The notes: generated by a model not told the origin, from the letters alone. Shown: positions 33,544 to 41,966, counted from the stretch's first letter. The stretch: 64,000 nucleotides of DNA from Pseudomonas sp. NBRC 111124 (GCF_001320245.1 NZ_BCBA01000063.1:1-64000); one strand, 5' to 3'. Numbers and translations are program-made.

Positions 33544-34767
33544 GTGAACAATCTCATCACAGCTGCTTCGACAGCCCCTGCACACCCGGGGTATTTCCAA
33601 CCGGTATCAGCGATGAGCCGGATCCTCGAAGAAGCTTCCTACCTCGCGCGCTGCAGCGACAACAAAACCGCGATGAGAGTACGGCCGCGGGAGTACGCGA
33701 TCCGCTATCCCTACATGCAGGTGAATCGTCCTGGGCGTGTGTCATGGCTCGTTTTCGATCTTGACCATTCCAACGCCCTGATCTGGGAAGAGCATGGCCT
33801 GCCACCGCCGAACTTCATTGTGCGAAATCGAAATTCAGGCAACTCGCACCTTTACTATGCGATTGCTCCGGTGTGCACCACTGAACGCGCCCGTGAAAAG
33901 CCGATCCTGTACATGAAGGCTGTCTACGACAGCATGGCCGCGTTGCTCAAGGCAGATCCGGATTACCACAGTGGCCCAGTGGCCAAGACACCAGGCCACC
34001 CCTGGTGGATCACTACCGAGTTTCACAACCATGTCTATGACTTGGGCGAACTCGCCGATGATTTGGACCTGGCCAGGCCGATGCCCTTGTGGTCCAAAGG
34101 ACCGGACATGGACGCAGTATCCCACTCAAGGCACTGCACCTTGTTCGAACGTGTGCGGTTTTACGCTTACAGCATCGTCAATGCTGAGCGAGCTGATGGT
34201 CACTTCGAGTCCTTCTACTCTCGGGTCCTGGCGCAATGTCACAACGATAACCGTTTCCGCACGAGAGAGCGTTACAACGACTTGCCCTTGTCATCAGTGC
34301 GCGCAACAGCGAAGTCGATCGCCCGGTGGACTTGGTCGCATTACCGCGGTGCCGGCGATTATCACCGTGGTGTGATGGAGCTTGATCGATCGCTGCCTTT
34401 AGAGGAGCGGCAGAGTCTCGCCGCTAAACGGACCCATGAAGTCAGGCAAAACCAAACCGCGCACAAAATCCGTCGTGCTTGCCGGCAGTTGGTCACTAAC
34501 GGGAATCGGCTTACGTATGTATCCATCGCTTTGGCTGCCGGCGTGTCTCGCCAAACAGTGGCCAAGTACAAGGCGGTAATCGCTGAAGCGCAGTCGCCTT
34601 CTGTTGTTCCCCTGCGCCCTAAGCAGATAACCGCTTCTACCTCCTCCGAAGGAATCCCGACCATTCAAAATCGGGGGCCTGAGCCATCCGAAGCTGGTGT
34701 AAAGGATGCTGTATATCAGGTACCTGCCCCTACCGGGGCTGCTTTGCTTCCGCCTTTGCCTGATTAG
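33544..34767 (+). CDS. rep: ColE2-like replication initiator (replicase family)
   Basis: The 407-aa protein shows the ColE2-type Rep pattern: WLVFDLDHSNALIWEEHGLPPPNFIVRNRNSGNSHLYYAI, followed by GHPWWITTEFHNHVYDLGEL, a helical primase C-terminal-type domain and an HTH (TYVSIALAAGVSRQTVAKYK). Such proteins prime synthesis at their own origin. The start is GTG 33544; an ATG at 33613 is an alternative. It gives the plasmid a second initiator beside the iteron-type RepA, so this may be a fused replicon. Confidence 0.82.
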   Translation: MNNLITAASTAPAHPGYFQPVSAMSRILEEASYLARCSDNKTAMRVRPREYAIRYPYMQVNRPGRVSWLVFDLDHSNALIWEEHGLPPPNFIVRNRNSGNSHLYYAIAPVCTTERAREKPILYMKAVYDSMAALLKADPDYHSGPVAKTPGHPWWITTEFHNHVYDLGELADDLDLARPMPLWSKGPDMDAVSHSRHCTLFERVRFYAYSIVNAERADGHFESFYSRVLAQCHNDNRFRTRERYNDLPLSSVRATAKSIARWTWSHYRGAGDYHRGVMELDRSLPLEERQSLAAKRTHEVRQNQTAHKIRRACRQLVTNGNRLTYVSIALAAGVSRQTVAKYKAVIAEAQSPSVVPLRPKQITASTSSEGIPTIQNRGPEPSEAGVKDAVYQVPAPTGAALLPPLPD

Positions 34768-35237
34768 TCAGTAGATGGTGCAGGCTAATGGGGAGTGATA
34801 CGACACACTGAACCTCCAGCCTGCACTGAATAACCTGCATTGCACCTACCCTGGCTGACCTTAATTCATGATCCATCGCGTTGGTGTACTGCCAGGCTTG
34901 GTTAAGACCTCGCTTCTACGTCGATTCTGGTGCAGCTCACCCTTGCGAATTGCTCAGATTGCAGCATAGAGCGCTCTCTTTTTTTAGCGCTACTGGGGCG
35001 GCGTCGATCAGCACTTGGTTTCCGGCGCGGTCGCCGGGGCGATTCGATCAAAGGGAAGCCGTCACCTTATGGATGAGCGTAGCCAGTCCCCCTGCTCATG
35101 TTGCGTTCGCAACTTCTAGTTCGATCACCTTTCTTTATCCCTCCACCTTCAGCCAGCCCTGAGGCCCGTCCAAAGCATTCTTGGCAGGCTGGCGTCGGCT
35201 CCCATTGCCATCTCTGCAGGAGCCCGTGGATTCGATT
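34768..35237. other. Non-coding stretch after rep with inverted repeat
   Basis: A stem GTGCAGGCT (34778-34786) / AGCCTGCAC (34818-34826) lies 10 bp after the rep stop, and AGCGCT...AGCGCT with a T run occurs near 34971-34992. ColE2-type origins lie just after rep, so the origin may be here, but I see no sequence that proves it. No gene is supported. Confidence 0.5.
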
Positions 35238-35244
35238 GCATAAT

Positions 35245-35277
35245 GATAATAAGAAGAATATTATTATTCTTATGATC
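35245..35277. promoter_or_regulatory. A+T-rich imperfect palindrome upstream of kfrA
   Basis: The arms ATAATAAGAA and TTCTTATGAT-type sequence flank AATATTATTATT. KfrA proteins are autorepressors that bind an operator overlapping their promoter, and this is the obvious candidate. It ends 18 bp before the gene. Confidence 0.6.
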
Positions 35278-35295
35278 ATCCCTTTGGAGCTGAGA

Positions 35296-36408
35296 ATGGA
35301 ACATTCACCGGTCAATCCCGACGTTCGTGCGCGGATCATCAATGCGATTGAAGAGCTGTATGACCAGCTTGGCCGCGTCGATAAGTTTCCAACTGTTAGC
35401 GATGTCCGCGGGCGTGCGCGGGCTGACATGAACACCTGCTCAGCGGTGTTCAAAGAATGGAAGCGGCAGCAGACTGCCAAACCTGCCCCTGTCGCAGTGG
35501 CAGTACCTGACCAGGTAAAGCTCGCTCACTTGGAAGCGGTGGGTATCGTCTGGACCGCAGCGCAGGAACAAGCAAATTCCAGCCTCCGGGAAGCTGAAGC
35601 TAAATGGGAGCTGGAGCGTGGTGACAACGAGACCATGCGCCGCGAGCTTGCGGAGGCATATGAAGGTGCTGTGACCGATGCAGAGGAGGCACGTAGCGCG
35701 CACGCTGAGGTACAGCGGTCCAACGATTCGCTCACTCAACAGAATCAGCAGCTCACTCAACAGTTGGCTGAGGTACGCGAGGGCCTGGCCGAGCAGACAA
35801 CAAAGGCTGTCGAGAACGAACGTCGGGCAAACGATCTGAAAGACGAGTTGAGGCTTGCGCACGATGAAACAGCTTCGGTGCGTCAGGAATTGTCGCAGGT
35901 TCGGATGAGTCACGTAGCCGAGCTCGACCTGCAGAAGGGCGTCGCGGCCGAGCAGATCGAGCGACTGAACGAGAGCCTGGTTACAACCAAAGCTCGCCTT
36001 GAATCTGCCACGGAACAAGCTGAATTGCGCCAAGCCGCTTTGGCCGATCTCCAGGTGAAGTTTGCTCAAACACAGGCCCAGGCTGAGGCATCGAATGCGG
36101 AGTTGGTTCGGGTACGTGCGGCCCTGGATGAAAGGCTTCAACAGAACGAGAGTCTACAGTCGCAGGTTGCTACTGTTGTTGCCCAGCATTCTGAGCTCCA
36201 GCGATCACATACCGCGCTGCAGGCTGATGCAGAGAAGTGGCGGCAGGTAGCTGACGAAAGCTCCCGCGAGTTGGCAAAAACTGCAGGCGGTCTCCAAGAG
36301 GTGCAACGTCAGAATAGCGAGCTCATGAGCCGGTTAGGTCCCGCCAACAGCCGGCAGAAAGGTCAGGGAATAAAGCCTACTACAGGCAAGCCTGCTGACC
36401 CCAAGTAG
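35296..36408 (+). CDS. kfrA: KfrA-type DNA-binding coiled-coil protein
   Basis: The 370-aa protein has an N-terminal DNA-binding domain (VRARIINAIEELYDQLGRVDKFPTVSDVRGRARADMNTCSAVFKEWKRQQ) and a long coiled coil over residues 100-350 with repeated Leu/Ala/Gln heptads. This is the KfrA plan: a plasmid autorepressor that can form filaments and aid stable inheritance. ATG 35296 follows GGAGCTGAGA; longer in-frame starts cross the operator. Confidence 0.88.
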   Translation: MEHSPVNPDVRARIINAIEELYDQLGRVDKFPTVSDVRGRARADMNTCSAVFKEWKRQQTAKPAPVAVAVPDQVKLAHLEAVGIVWTAAQEQANSSLREAEAKWELERGDNETMRRELAEAYEGAVTDAEEARSAHAEVQRSNDSLTQQNQQLTQQLAEVREGLAEQTTKAVENERRANDLKDELRLAHDETASVRQELSQVRMSHVAELDLQKGVAAEQIERLNESLVTTKARLESATEQAELRQAALADLQVKFAQTQAQAEASNAELVRVRAALDERLQQNESLQSQVATVVAQHSELQRSHTALQADAEKWRQVADESSRELAKTAGGLQEVQRQNSELMSRLGPANSRQKGQGIKPTTGKPADPK

Positions 36409-36442
36409 CATCATTTCTCATCACACGTAGATCGAGGTGTGT

Positions 36443-36934
36443 ATGGCTCGTTCCTCCGCAATCATTGAGCGTTTGAAGATCGAAGCTGCCGAGCATCCGA
36501 ATGTTCCGCATTACGATTGCAAGCCAGATGTGTCTTGTTGGCCGCTTCAACCGAATGATGTAAAAACCGAGGGCTATTGGAAGAAGGAAGGTAGACGAGT
36601 GCCGAAGGGTACGGCTCCCATCGCTTATGTAGTCAGCGGTCAGGGTAGCTCGTTCCATGGGATCAAGTTGCTTACTCGCTGGATGCCCGCCTATCACCAG
36701 GATCAGACGCTGCCCGTGAAGGTTGCGAAACCAGCACCTTTGGAAAATGTGACCATGGATACGACCGCCCCGATAGTGCTGTACGTTTATCGCTGCAAGG
36801 CTTGCGGGCAAGCCGGCCAGTTGCACCTGGCAGAATCTGCGCTCGATGTGACGACGGTTTGTGCTTCGTGCGGTGCCGAGGTCCTGGCCGAGTGGGATGG
36901 AGGTGTTGAGCTGGCCATCAACGAACCCGAATAA
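36443..36934 (+). CDS. Hypothetical protein with C-terminal zinc ribbon
   Basis: The 163-aa protein is unknown. Near the C-terminus CKACG and CASCG are 27 residues apart, forming a four-cysteine zinc ribbon. The N-terminal part (MARSSAIIERLKIEAAEHPN) is basic. GAGGTG precedes ATG 36443. It is 34 bp from kfrA and probably in the same operon. Confidence 0.72.
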   Translation: MARSSAIIERLKIEAAEHPNVPHYDCKPDVSCWPLQPNDVKTEGYWKKEGRRVPKGTAPIAYVVSGQGSSFHGIKLLTRWMPAYHQDQTLPVKVAKPAPLENVTMDTTAPIVLYVYRCKACGQAGQLHLAESALDVTTVCASCGAEVLAEWDGGVELAINEPE

Positions 36935-37024
36935 CGGATAACGCCCCCAGGCCAAGCTGTCCAGCCCTGCGTCAGTCTCATACTCCCCTCCACCAGCTCG
37001 CACAGGTGTTTCCAATTTACGTGG

Positions 37025-37053
37025 TTTCACATACGTACGTACGTATGTTAGAA
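37025..37053 (+). promoter_or_regulatory. Promoter with ACGT operator, upstream of 37120
   Basis: ATACGTACGTACGTAT (37031-37046) lies between a possible -35 (TTTCAC, 37025-37030) and a -10 (TTAGAA, 37048-37053), 17 bp apart. It is one of six such operators. Confidence 0.75.
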
Positions 37054-37078
37054 TTTCTTCCGAAGCTTGTCCTGCTTC

Positions 37079-37111
37079 CCCGGCGGCTACCGGGTTGAAT
37101 TTTTCTAGGAG
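37079..37111 (+). promoter_or_regulatory. Leader hairpin with CGGCTA loop and TCTAGGAG ribosome site
   Basis: CCCGG-CGGCTA-CCGGG (37079-37094) is followed by TCTAGGAG (37104-37111). Same loop and ribosome site as at 16400, 37981, 39793 and 43343, with a different stem. Confidence 0.78.
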
Positions 37112-37119
37112 TGCTGAAG

Positions 37120-37971
37120 ATGAATCCTGTGCAAATGGGTTTGAGTTTTGATGAGAGCGTCGCTGAAACGGCTTTCAGTGCAAGTGAGAGCTGGTCATCA
37201 CCTGAATACACCCATGATGCTTACAAGATGTTGTTGGACACCGCCTTTAGCCGCTTGGACGAGGTCCCCGCCGAGGTCCGGCCGATGTTCCAGCAAGGAA
37301 TCGAATCCTGTCTTCAAGCGTTGCTGCAGGAAAAGCGCTGTGGCACCGACACCGTTCAAGCAGGCTCATATTCGTGGCGCTCCGCGTTACCTGTTTCGAT
37401 GGATCAATGGGCTGATTTGTCCTTTTTGGCGGACGCGGGTGGCTCAGTTGGATGCCGTTTTAAACAGCGCCGGGCACCGCGCTCACAGACCCTCGGAATC
37501 CATGTTCCTGGCGTAGGATCGGTAGTCATACAGGCTTGGCTGAAAAGCGCTGAACAACGTTGCTGGAGCGAGTTTGTTCCGTGGGAGTCGAGCTTTTTCC
37601 GCACCAGTTTTCGAGATGTGGTCCACCTTCACAAGCTCGATTCTCATCGGTGGGATAATGCAGTTTGTCCTGGAGCATTCGCTGAGGCCGGGGACAAGGT
37701 GCCGTCGGTCCCAACGGTCAAGGTCAATGGGCGACAATTTGTGATTATGGGCGCGTCATATTCCCGCGAATTTCGCGACAGTCATGGTTGGACGTTCGTT
37801 CGGCACTGTGACTGGCCGAAACAGACCTACACCTATTCGGAGCTATGCAGTTTGTGGGATGCAGGCATCCTGGAGCGAGGTGATTGCCGCGGCCTGTTGG
37901 CCAAAGTGAAGGGGGAGCTGTGTGTGATGGCCGAGATGGTGATGCTCTACGACGATAAAGTCCTTTCCTAA
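37120..37971 (+). CDS. Hypothetical protein under ACGT/CGGCTA control
   Basis: The 283-aa protein is not recognised. It is soluble, with an N-terminal helical region and a C-terminal alpha/beta part that is rich in Trp, Cys and His (VGSVVIQAWLKSAEQRCWSEF, DSHRWDNAVCPG). ATG 37120 lies 8 bp after TCTAGGAG. The next gene follows after a second CGGCTA leader. Confidence 0.72.
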   Translation: MNPVQMGLSFDESVAETAFSASESWSSPEYTHDAYKMLLDTAFSRLDEVPAEVRPMFQQGIESCLQALLQEKRCGTDTVQAGSYSWRSALPVSMDQWADLSFLADAGGSVGCRFKQRRAPRSQTLGIHVPGVGSVVIQAWLKSAEQRCWSEFVPWESSFFRTSFRDVVHLHKLDSHRWDNAVCPGAFAEAGDKVPSVPTVKVNGRQFVIMGASYSREFRDSHGWTFVRHCDWPKQTYTYSELCSLWDAGILERGDCRGLLAKVKGELCVMAEMVMLYDDKVLS

Positions 37972-37980
37972 GTAGAGCGA

Positions 37981-38038
37981 AGCCCGGTCGGCGGCTACCG
38001 GATCCGGGCTTCTACCAGAAATGAACTCGTCTAGGAGC
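37981..38038 (+). promoter_or_regulatory. Intercistronic CGGCTA leader before 38053
   Basis: AGCCCGG (37981-37987) pairs with CCGGGCT (38004-38010) around TCGG-CGGCTA-CCGG; CTAGGAG follows at 38031-38037. No ACGT promoter precedes it, so here the RNA element is separated from the operator and probably acts inside a transcript. Confidence 0.75.
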
Positions 38039-38052
38039 GTCTGGGTTCGCAC

Positions 38053-38319
38053 ATGATAACGACTGCAACCAGCTACCTCAACCGACCCTACTATGCAAGA
38101 TGGGAACGTGGTGCACGTTTTTACGAGCTGCGGATCCTCGTGGACTTGATCGGTCACACAGTCGCGATGCGCAACTGGGGAATCGCCGGAGAGCCTGGTG
38201 TCGGTGAAATACGAACCATATTGGTCTCTGATGAGGCCTGTTCAAAACTGATACGTAGGGTCAGCCGCCTCCTGCACAAGCGGCGGTACGTACCTGTGTA
38301 CAATGGCGGGATCGCGTAA
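38053..38319 (+). CDS. Small WGR-domain-like protein
   Basis: The 88-aa protein resembles a single WGR domain: ARFYELRILVDLIGHTVAMR, NWGIAGEPGVGE, and a C-terminal helix with ACSKLIRRVSRLLHKRRYVPV. WGR domains occur in nucleic-acid enzymes and as stand-alone plasmid proteins. The third motif residue is Ile rather than Arg. Its last base is shared with the repA start (TAATG), so it is coupled to repA. An inverted iteron lies inside the gene. Confidence 0.7.
   Translation: MITTATSYLNRPYYARWERGARFYELRILVDLIGHTVAMRNWGIAGEPGVGEIRTILVSDEACSKLIRRVSRLLHKRRYVPVYNGGIA
38199..38215 (-). repeat. Single inverted iteron upstream of repA
   Basis: TGTCGGTGAAATACGAA is the inverse of the oriV iteron. Located 104 bp before repA, it could let RepA repress its own synthesis or handcuff with oriV. 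Confidence 0.75.
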
Positions 38320-39275
38320 TGATCGAGATGAAGATAGCCGATATGGCAGCGGACGATGATAAGCCCCTCAAAAGAGGGCGAAAATCAAACGTAGCCCCCT
38401 ACGTTCAGACCGACATGTTCCAGGCGAACATTGTCGAGTGGCCAGTGAAGGACGACCTGGCCAGCATGGAATTCCCGCTATTCAGCCTGTCGACCAAACC
38501 TGATACGAGCGTTCGTGAGTACAGCCAACCAGGCACGAACAAGCGAGTACGCATTATTCCGCCAGTGATCGGTGCTGCCACGGTATTCGATAAAGACCTG
38601 TTGCTGTTCCTCGGCTCGCAGATTATCGAGGCACGTAAAGCAGGAATGCCAATTTCCAAGCGGGTCAAGTTCGATACGTACGATTTTTTGACGGGTACAT
38701 CTCGGGATCCTGGTGGAAATGCGTATTCCAACGTCTTGGACATGCTTCGAAGATTAAGAGGCACCCAGATCGAAACCAATATCGTAACTGGTGGTCAAGA
38801 GCAGACGAAGGGATTTGGCTGGATTGAAGACTACACCGTCACCAAGACTGCATCCAATGGCAAGGGCGTATTGGAATGCGAGGTCGTGCTGTCGGAGTGG
38901 ATCTACAACGCCTTTCTACATTTTGAAGTAATGAGCATTGACCGACGTTACTTTGGGTTGCGGATGCCTCTTGAGCGACGCCTGTATGAGCTCGCTCGTA
39001 AGCACCTGGGCAGCAAGATGATTTGGGCAGCTGATATCGCTGCGCTGCAGCAAAAATGCGGCTCAAAACAGAGCCTTACTCATTTCAGGGCGGATATTCG
39101 CAAAATCATTCAGCGAGACCTGCTACCGGATTACCACATGGGGCTGGATACCAGCGTGAAGCCCCATCGGATCGTGTTCTACACACGCGATGAGCAATCA
39201 CTCCTCGAGGAGTTGGCTGCAAAAGGTGAAATGGAGTGGTTCGCTGCTCTTGAAAAGCGAGACATGGAGTGTTGA
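38319..39275 (+). CDS. repA: RepA, iteron-type replication initiator (RPA family)
   Basis: The 318-aa protein has the RPA-family pattern: FDKDLLLFLGSQIIEARKAG, RVKFDTYDFLTGTSRDPGG, YSNVLDMLRRLRGTQIETNI and MPLERRLYELARKHLG. Such initiators bind iterons and open the origin. Its iterons are probably the array at 32824-33112, 5 kb upstream, with single copies flanking repA. It is coupled to the WGR-like gene and followed directly (TGA-ATG) by an HTH-repeat gene. Confidence 0.9.
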   Translation: MIEMKIADMAADDDKPLKRGRKSNVAPYVQTDMFQANIVEWPVKDDLASMEFPLFSLSTKPDTSVREYSQPGTNKRVRIIPPVIGAATVFDKDLLLFLGSQIIEARKAGMPISKRVKFDTYDFLTGTSRDPGGNAYSNVLDMLRRLRGTQIETNIVTGGQEQTKGFGWIEDYTVTKTASNGKGVLECEVVLSEWIYNAFLHFEVMSIDRRYFGLRMPLERRLYELARKHLGSKMIWAADIAALQQKCGSKQSLTHFRADIRKIIQRDLLPDYHMGLDTSVKPHRIVFYTRDEQSLLEELAAKGEMEWFAALEKRDMEC

Positions 39276-39698
39276 ATGCCGGCACGATCGAGGCTTGAGC
39301 AATACGATCATTTGATGGGAGAGCGTACTGACCAGGCCATTGCCCTATTAGCAGACTGCAGCGCCGAAGCCGTGCGTCGGCGCAGGCTCAAGATCGGAAA
39401 GGTTCGATTTGCCCTGGCTGAGGCTTGTCCCCCTGCCCTTCTCAAGCATCAGCATCTCCTCGGTAAGCGCCCAGTGGCTGAAATCGCCAAGCTCGCAGGC
39501 GTGTCGGCCTACTTTGTCATAAAGCGCATCAAGCAGCTGGAAAAGCCCACCTTCAAGAGATCAGCGATCACCGACTTTGATCATCTCCAGGGGACTATGT
39601 CTGACCAGGCCATTGCCGATCTTGCAGGTTGCTCGAAAGAGTGCGCCCGCAAGCGTCGGCTGCGGCTCAATGTCTCAGCAAACCGCGACACCAGATAG
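39276..39698 (+). CDS. Three-repeat HTH-like protein (copy 2), repA-coupled
   Basis: The 140-aa protein has three units: EQYDHLMGERTDQAIALLAD, KHQHLLGKRPVAEIAKLAGV and DFDHLQGTMSDQAIADLAGC, each followed by a basic helix ending RRRRLKIG, KRIKQLEK or RKRRLRLN. It belongs to the same family as 13548 and 50647. It begins the base after repA stops, so a role in replication control or copy number is plausible. The repeat looks like a DNA-binding HTH; no characterised homologue is known to me. Confidence 0.82.
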   Translation: MPARSRLEQYDHLMGERTDQAIALLADCSAEAVRRRRLKIGKVRFALAEACPPALLKHQHLLGKRPVAEIAKLAGVSAYFVIKRIKQLEKPTFKRSAITDFDHLQGTMSDQAIADLAGCSKECARKRRLRLNVSANRDTR

Positions 39699-39714
39699 AA
39701 AAAATAGCCATGTC

Positions 39715-39731
39715 GTCGTATATCGCCGACA
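39715..39731 (+). repeat. Single iteron downstream of repA
   Basis: GTCGTATATCGCCGACA matches the oriV iteron and lies 17 bp after the HTH-repeat gene, next to the promoter at 39739. Confidence 0.75.
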
Positions 39732-39738
39732 TTGATAG

Positions 39739-39765
39739 TTGCATGCGTACGTACATACGTATAAT
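39739..39765 (+). promoter_or_regulatory. Promoter with ACGT operator, upstream of 39838
   Basis: A perfect -10 TATAAT (39760-39765) is preceded by GCGTACGTACATACG (39745-39759). The nearest -35-like box TTGCAT (39739-39744) is only 15 bp away, so activation or extended contacts may be needed. An iteron ends 7 bp upstream. Confidence 0.72.
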
Positions 39766-39792
39766 GTGTGTAAGGAAACCCACCGTGTTGTG

Positions 39793-39830
39793 CCTGGCGG
39801 CTACCAGGCCCACCAATCAGCGTCTAGGAG
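39793..39830 (+). promoter_or_regulatory. Leader hairpin with CGGCTA loop and TCTAGGAG ribosome site
   Basis: CCTGG-CGGCTA-CCAGG (39793-39808) is followed by TCTAGGAG at 39823-39830, 7 bp before the ATG. Confidence 0.78.
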
Positions 39831-39837
39831 CTATACC

Positions 39838-40152
39838 ATGAAGCGCATTTCGTTATGGTCCGTTGATCGCGACGACACCCTCCATCTCGATGATGAAATC
39901 GGGAAGCTGGAAGAGGCCTATTCGGTAATGACCACCGCTAATCGTGCCCTTGTTGAAGGAGATGATTTGAGCCTTACGCGTTTAGGCTTCGACATCGATC
40001 ACATCGCAGATCTGAAGAACCGCCATTCTGAAGGCAAGCCAGGCTTTCCTGCGTATGTCATGCGCAACCTCCAAGACACTATCCAACAGCTGTCAGGCTT
40101 GAAACGAGGAGCCAGCGACGGGCGCGGCGCGAGGCTTGTTGAGCCCCAGTGA
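39838..40152 (+). CDS. Hypothetical protein under ACGT/CGGCTA control
   Basis: The 104-aa protein (MKRISLWSVDRDDTLHLDDE...) is acidic at the N-terminus and helical, ending in a basic tail. No domain is recognised. The start is set by the shared TCTAGGAG site. Confidence 0.72.
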   Translation: MKRISLWSVDRDDTLHLDDEIGKLEEAYSVMTTANRALVEGDDLSLTRLGFDIDHIADLKNRHSEGKPGFPAYVMRNLQDTIQQLSGLKRGASDGRGARLVEPQ

Positions 40153-40165
40153 AGATCTGTGCTGA

Positions 40166-40199
40166 TGCGTACGCATCGTACGTGCGTACGTATCTATAA
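40166..40199 (+). promoter_or_regulatory. Promoter with ACGT operator, upstream of the RHH gene
   Basis: GCGTACGCATCGTACGTGCGTACGT (split as GCGTACGC, ATCGTACGT, GCGTACGT) lies at 40167-40191, with TATAAC at 40194-40199 as the likely -10. Two overlapping palindromes make it the most extended copy. No CGGCTA hairpin follows. Confidence 0.72.
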
Positions 40200-40252
40200 C
40201 ACAGCAAACGGTTTATTATTGTCACTACTTCAATCCATATGGAGGCCTGGTC

Positions 40253-40444
40253 ATGGCTGGACGAAAAGACGCTGCGGCAGCACCTTCGCAAACCAAGCGG
40301 AGCCAAAAAACTATCACCATGCGTGACGACTACCACGAGCGTCTTCGCAAGCAGGCATTCGAACAAAACACTGCGATGTCATTCCTGATCGAGGAAGCCC
40401 TGGAAAAGTTCTGGGGTATCGAACCAACTCAGCCTAATAAGTGA
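40253..40444 (+). CDS. Ribbon-helix-helix DNA-binding protein
   Basis: The 63-aa basic protein has a disordered N-terminus and an Arc/CopG-type fold: strand SQKTITMRDDYHERLRKQAF and helix AMSFLIEEALEKFW. RHH repressors bind short palindromes as dimers. Because it lies behind the most elaborate ACGT operator, it is a good candidate for the repressor of all six ACGT sites, by analogy with autoregulated RHH proteins; this is inferred. GGAGG precedes the ATG. Confidence 0.82.
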   Translation: MAGRKDAAAAPSQTKRSQKTITMRDDYHERLRKQAFEQNTAMSFLIEEALEKFWGIEPTQPNK

Positions 40445-40583
40445 TACTCGAGCGGGTTCGTATGAACCCTGCTTAACCTTCGTCGCACCACGCCTCTTCA
40501 GCTTATCTACCCTCCTTCCCGCCCTCCTCCGATGCTTTCAGCCCTGCTCGCTGCATGCCTGCGCTGCCATGGGCGGCCGGTCT

Positions 40584-40598
40584 GTTGCTACTAGCAAC
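40584..40598. promoter_or_regulatory. parS-like palindrome upstream of parA
   Basis: GTTGCTACTAGCAAC lies about 60 bp upstream of the parA -35 box. It may be used by ParB to modulate the par promoter. Confidence 0.8.
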
Positions 40599-40610
40599 GT
40601 CACGGCTCCG

Positions 40611-40685
40611 AATTCAGGTTTAAAGGCAAAAAACTAGGAATAACCTGAATCCACTGGTTTACAATAGAAATTCAGGTTCTATACT
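40611..40685 (+). promoter_or_regulatory. par promoter and ParA operator
   Basis: TTTACA (40658-40663) and TATACT (40680-40685) are 16 bp apart. AATTCAGGTT occurs at 40611 and 40670, and the inverse AACCTGAATC at 40642. These repeats fit an operator for the autorepressing, HTH-bearing type Ia ParA. The stretch 40445-40583 holds no gene. Confidence 0.75.
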
Positions 40686-40713
40686 AGATTCATCAGCAAA
40701 ACGGAGAAGTGCT

Positions 40714-41853
40714 ATGAACTCAAATGTAGAAATGGTCGATGATGTCGCAACCTATGTGGATTTCAACGAGCTCTTTTTCACGCCGCGTTTCGCCGCGGAT
40801 TGCTTCGGCCTCACGACTCGGCGCCTGAAGGACATTGAAGAAGCAAACAATATTGAAATTCGGCGGGTACCGCGTGGGACGGTAACCTCCAGGGTTTACA
40901 CACCTTCGGACCTTTTCGATTTGGCAGCGCTTCGTCGTGAACTTGGCCACTTTAAGGGCTTGGCGCGTCAGGTGGTCATGTCTACATACATTTCGAAAGG
41001 CGGCACTAATAAAACCACCACTGCAGTCGGTCAGGCGATAGCCTGCTCCCTTGCGGGCTTGCGGGTTCTATTGGTCGACAATGATCCGCAGGGGGATACC
41101 TCGAGCATGCTGGGCTATGACCCAGACGCTACTCCAGAAGATCTGAAGGAGTTGGGCATCCCCGCTGACCGAATCGTTGATGGCCATCTTGGCCACCTAA
41201 TCAGCCCAATGCTTCGTATGCGATCGTTTCAACCTAAAACTCTCGATGAAGTCATTAAAAAACCGTTTGGTGAAAACGGTCCTCATTTAATCCCCGCCGA
41301 CGCCTCTTTGGAGGACCTTGGGGTTGCCCTGGACGCAGCCAACAATTCGGATATGTGGTACACCAAGTGGGTTGAAGATGGCAGTGCAGGACTGATTCCA
41401 GGCTGCAACCTCTCGCAGTACGACGTAATAATTTTCGATAACGCACCCGCAGGTTCCCGCCTTACCAAGAACACGGTGGCTGCTAGTGATTTGCTCATGA
41501 GCCCGGTACGAATGGATAAGTTTTCATTCAAAGCGATCTTGCGACTGCATGAATGGTGCGCGGCTTTCGCCCGTGAATACAAATTTGCCCCAGAGTTGGT
41601 CGCGGTGCCTACGATGTTTTCTAAGGGCCGGCCTCGGATGTTGAACAATCTGTATCGGTTGAATCAGCTATTTCCGGGGCGCGTTACTGAGGAAAAGATC
41701 TACCACTCTGCAGATTACGTAAATTCCCTCGACGACGGTGTTCCCCTGATGTTCTGGAAAGGCGCAAACCGGGAAACAATCGAGAATGCTCGTGCTGTGC
41801 ATGCAGAGGTCCTGGAGAAAATCCGCCGTGTTGCTGCGCAGCCCCTGGATTGA
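40714..41853 (+). CDS. parA: ParA, type Ia partition ATPase
   Basis: The 379-aa protein has an N-terminal HTH (RFAADCFGLTTRRLKDIEEANNIEIRRVPRG), a deviant Walker A YISKGGTNKTTTAVGQAIA, Walker A' VLLVDNDPQGDTSSMLG and a D-N-A-P motif in DVIIFDNAPAGSRL. Presence of the N-terminal domain defines type Ia, where ParA also represses the operon. It acts on the nucleoid to move ParB-parS complexes. GGAGAAG precedes the ATG. Confidence 0.95.
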   Translation: MNSNVEMVDDVATYVDFNELFFTPRFAADCFGLTTRRLKDIEEANNIEIRRVPRGTVTSRVYTPSDLFDLAALRRELGHFKGLARQVVMSTYISKGGTNKTTTAVGQAIACSLAGLRVLLVDNDPQGDTSSMLGYDPDATPEDLKELGIPADRIVDGHLGHLISPMLRMRSFQPKTLDEVIKKPFGENGPHLIPADASLEDLGVALDAANNSDMWYTKWVEDGSAGLIPGCNLSQYDVIIFDNAPAGSRLTKNTVAASDLLMSPVRMDKFSFKAILRLHEWCAAFAREYKFAPELVAVPTMFSKGRPRMLNNLYRLNQLFPGRVTEEKIYHSADYVNSLDDGVPLMFWKGANRETIENARAVHAEVLEKIRRVAAQPLD

Positions 41854-41855
41854 AT

Positions 41856-41953
41856 GTTGTTAGTAGCAACAGGTTTTCACAGTGTTGCTAGTAGCAACAC
41901 CCAGAAATTTGTTGCTACTAGCAACAGCCGAATGGATTGTTGCTAGTAGCAAC
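41856..41953. repeat. parS: parS cluster between parA and parB
   Basis: Four copies of a 15-bp palindrome occur at 41856-41870 (GTTGTTAGTAGCAAC, one mismatch), 41884-41898, 41911-41925 and 41939-41953 (GTTGCTAGTAGCAAC or its GTTGCTACTAGCAAC form). Centre-to-centre spacing is 27-28 bp. The location between parA and parB fits a centromere. Confidence 0.9.
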
Positions 41954-41966
41954 ACAGGAGGGACGT

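Noticed and set aside
34881..35162. 93-codon plus-strand frame between rep and kfrA
   Set aside because: No ribosome site, composition unlike its neighbours, and it covers a stretch expected to hold origin or leader sequence.
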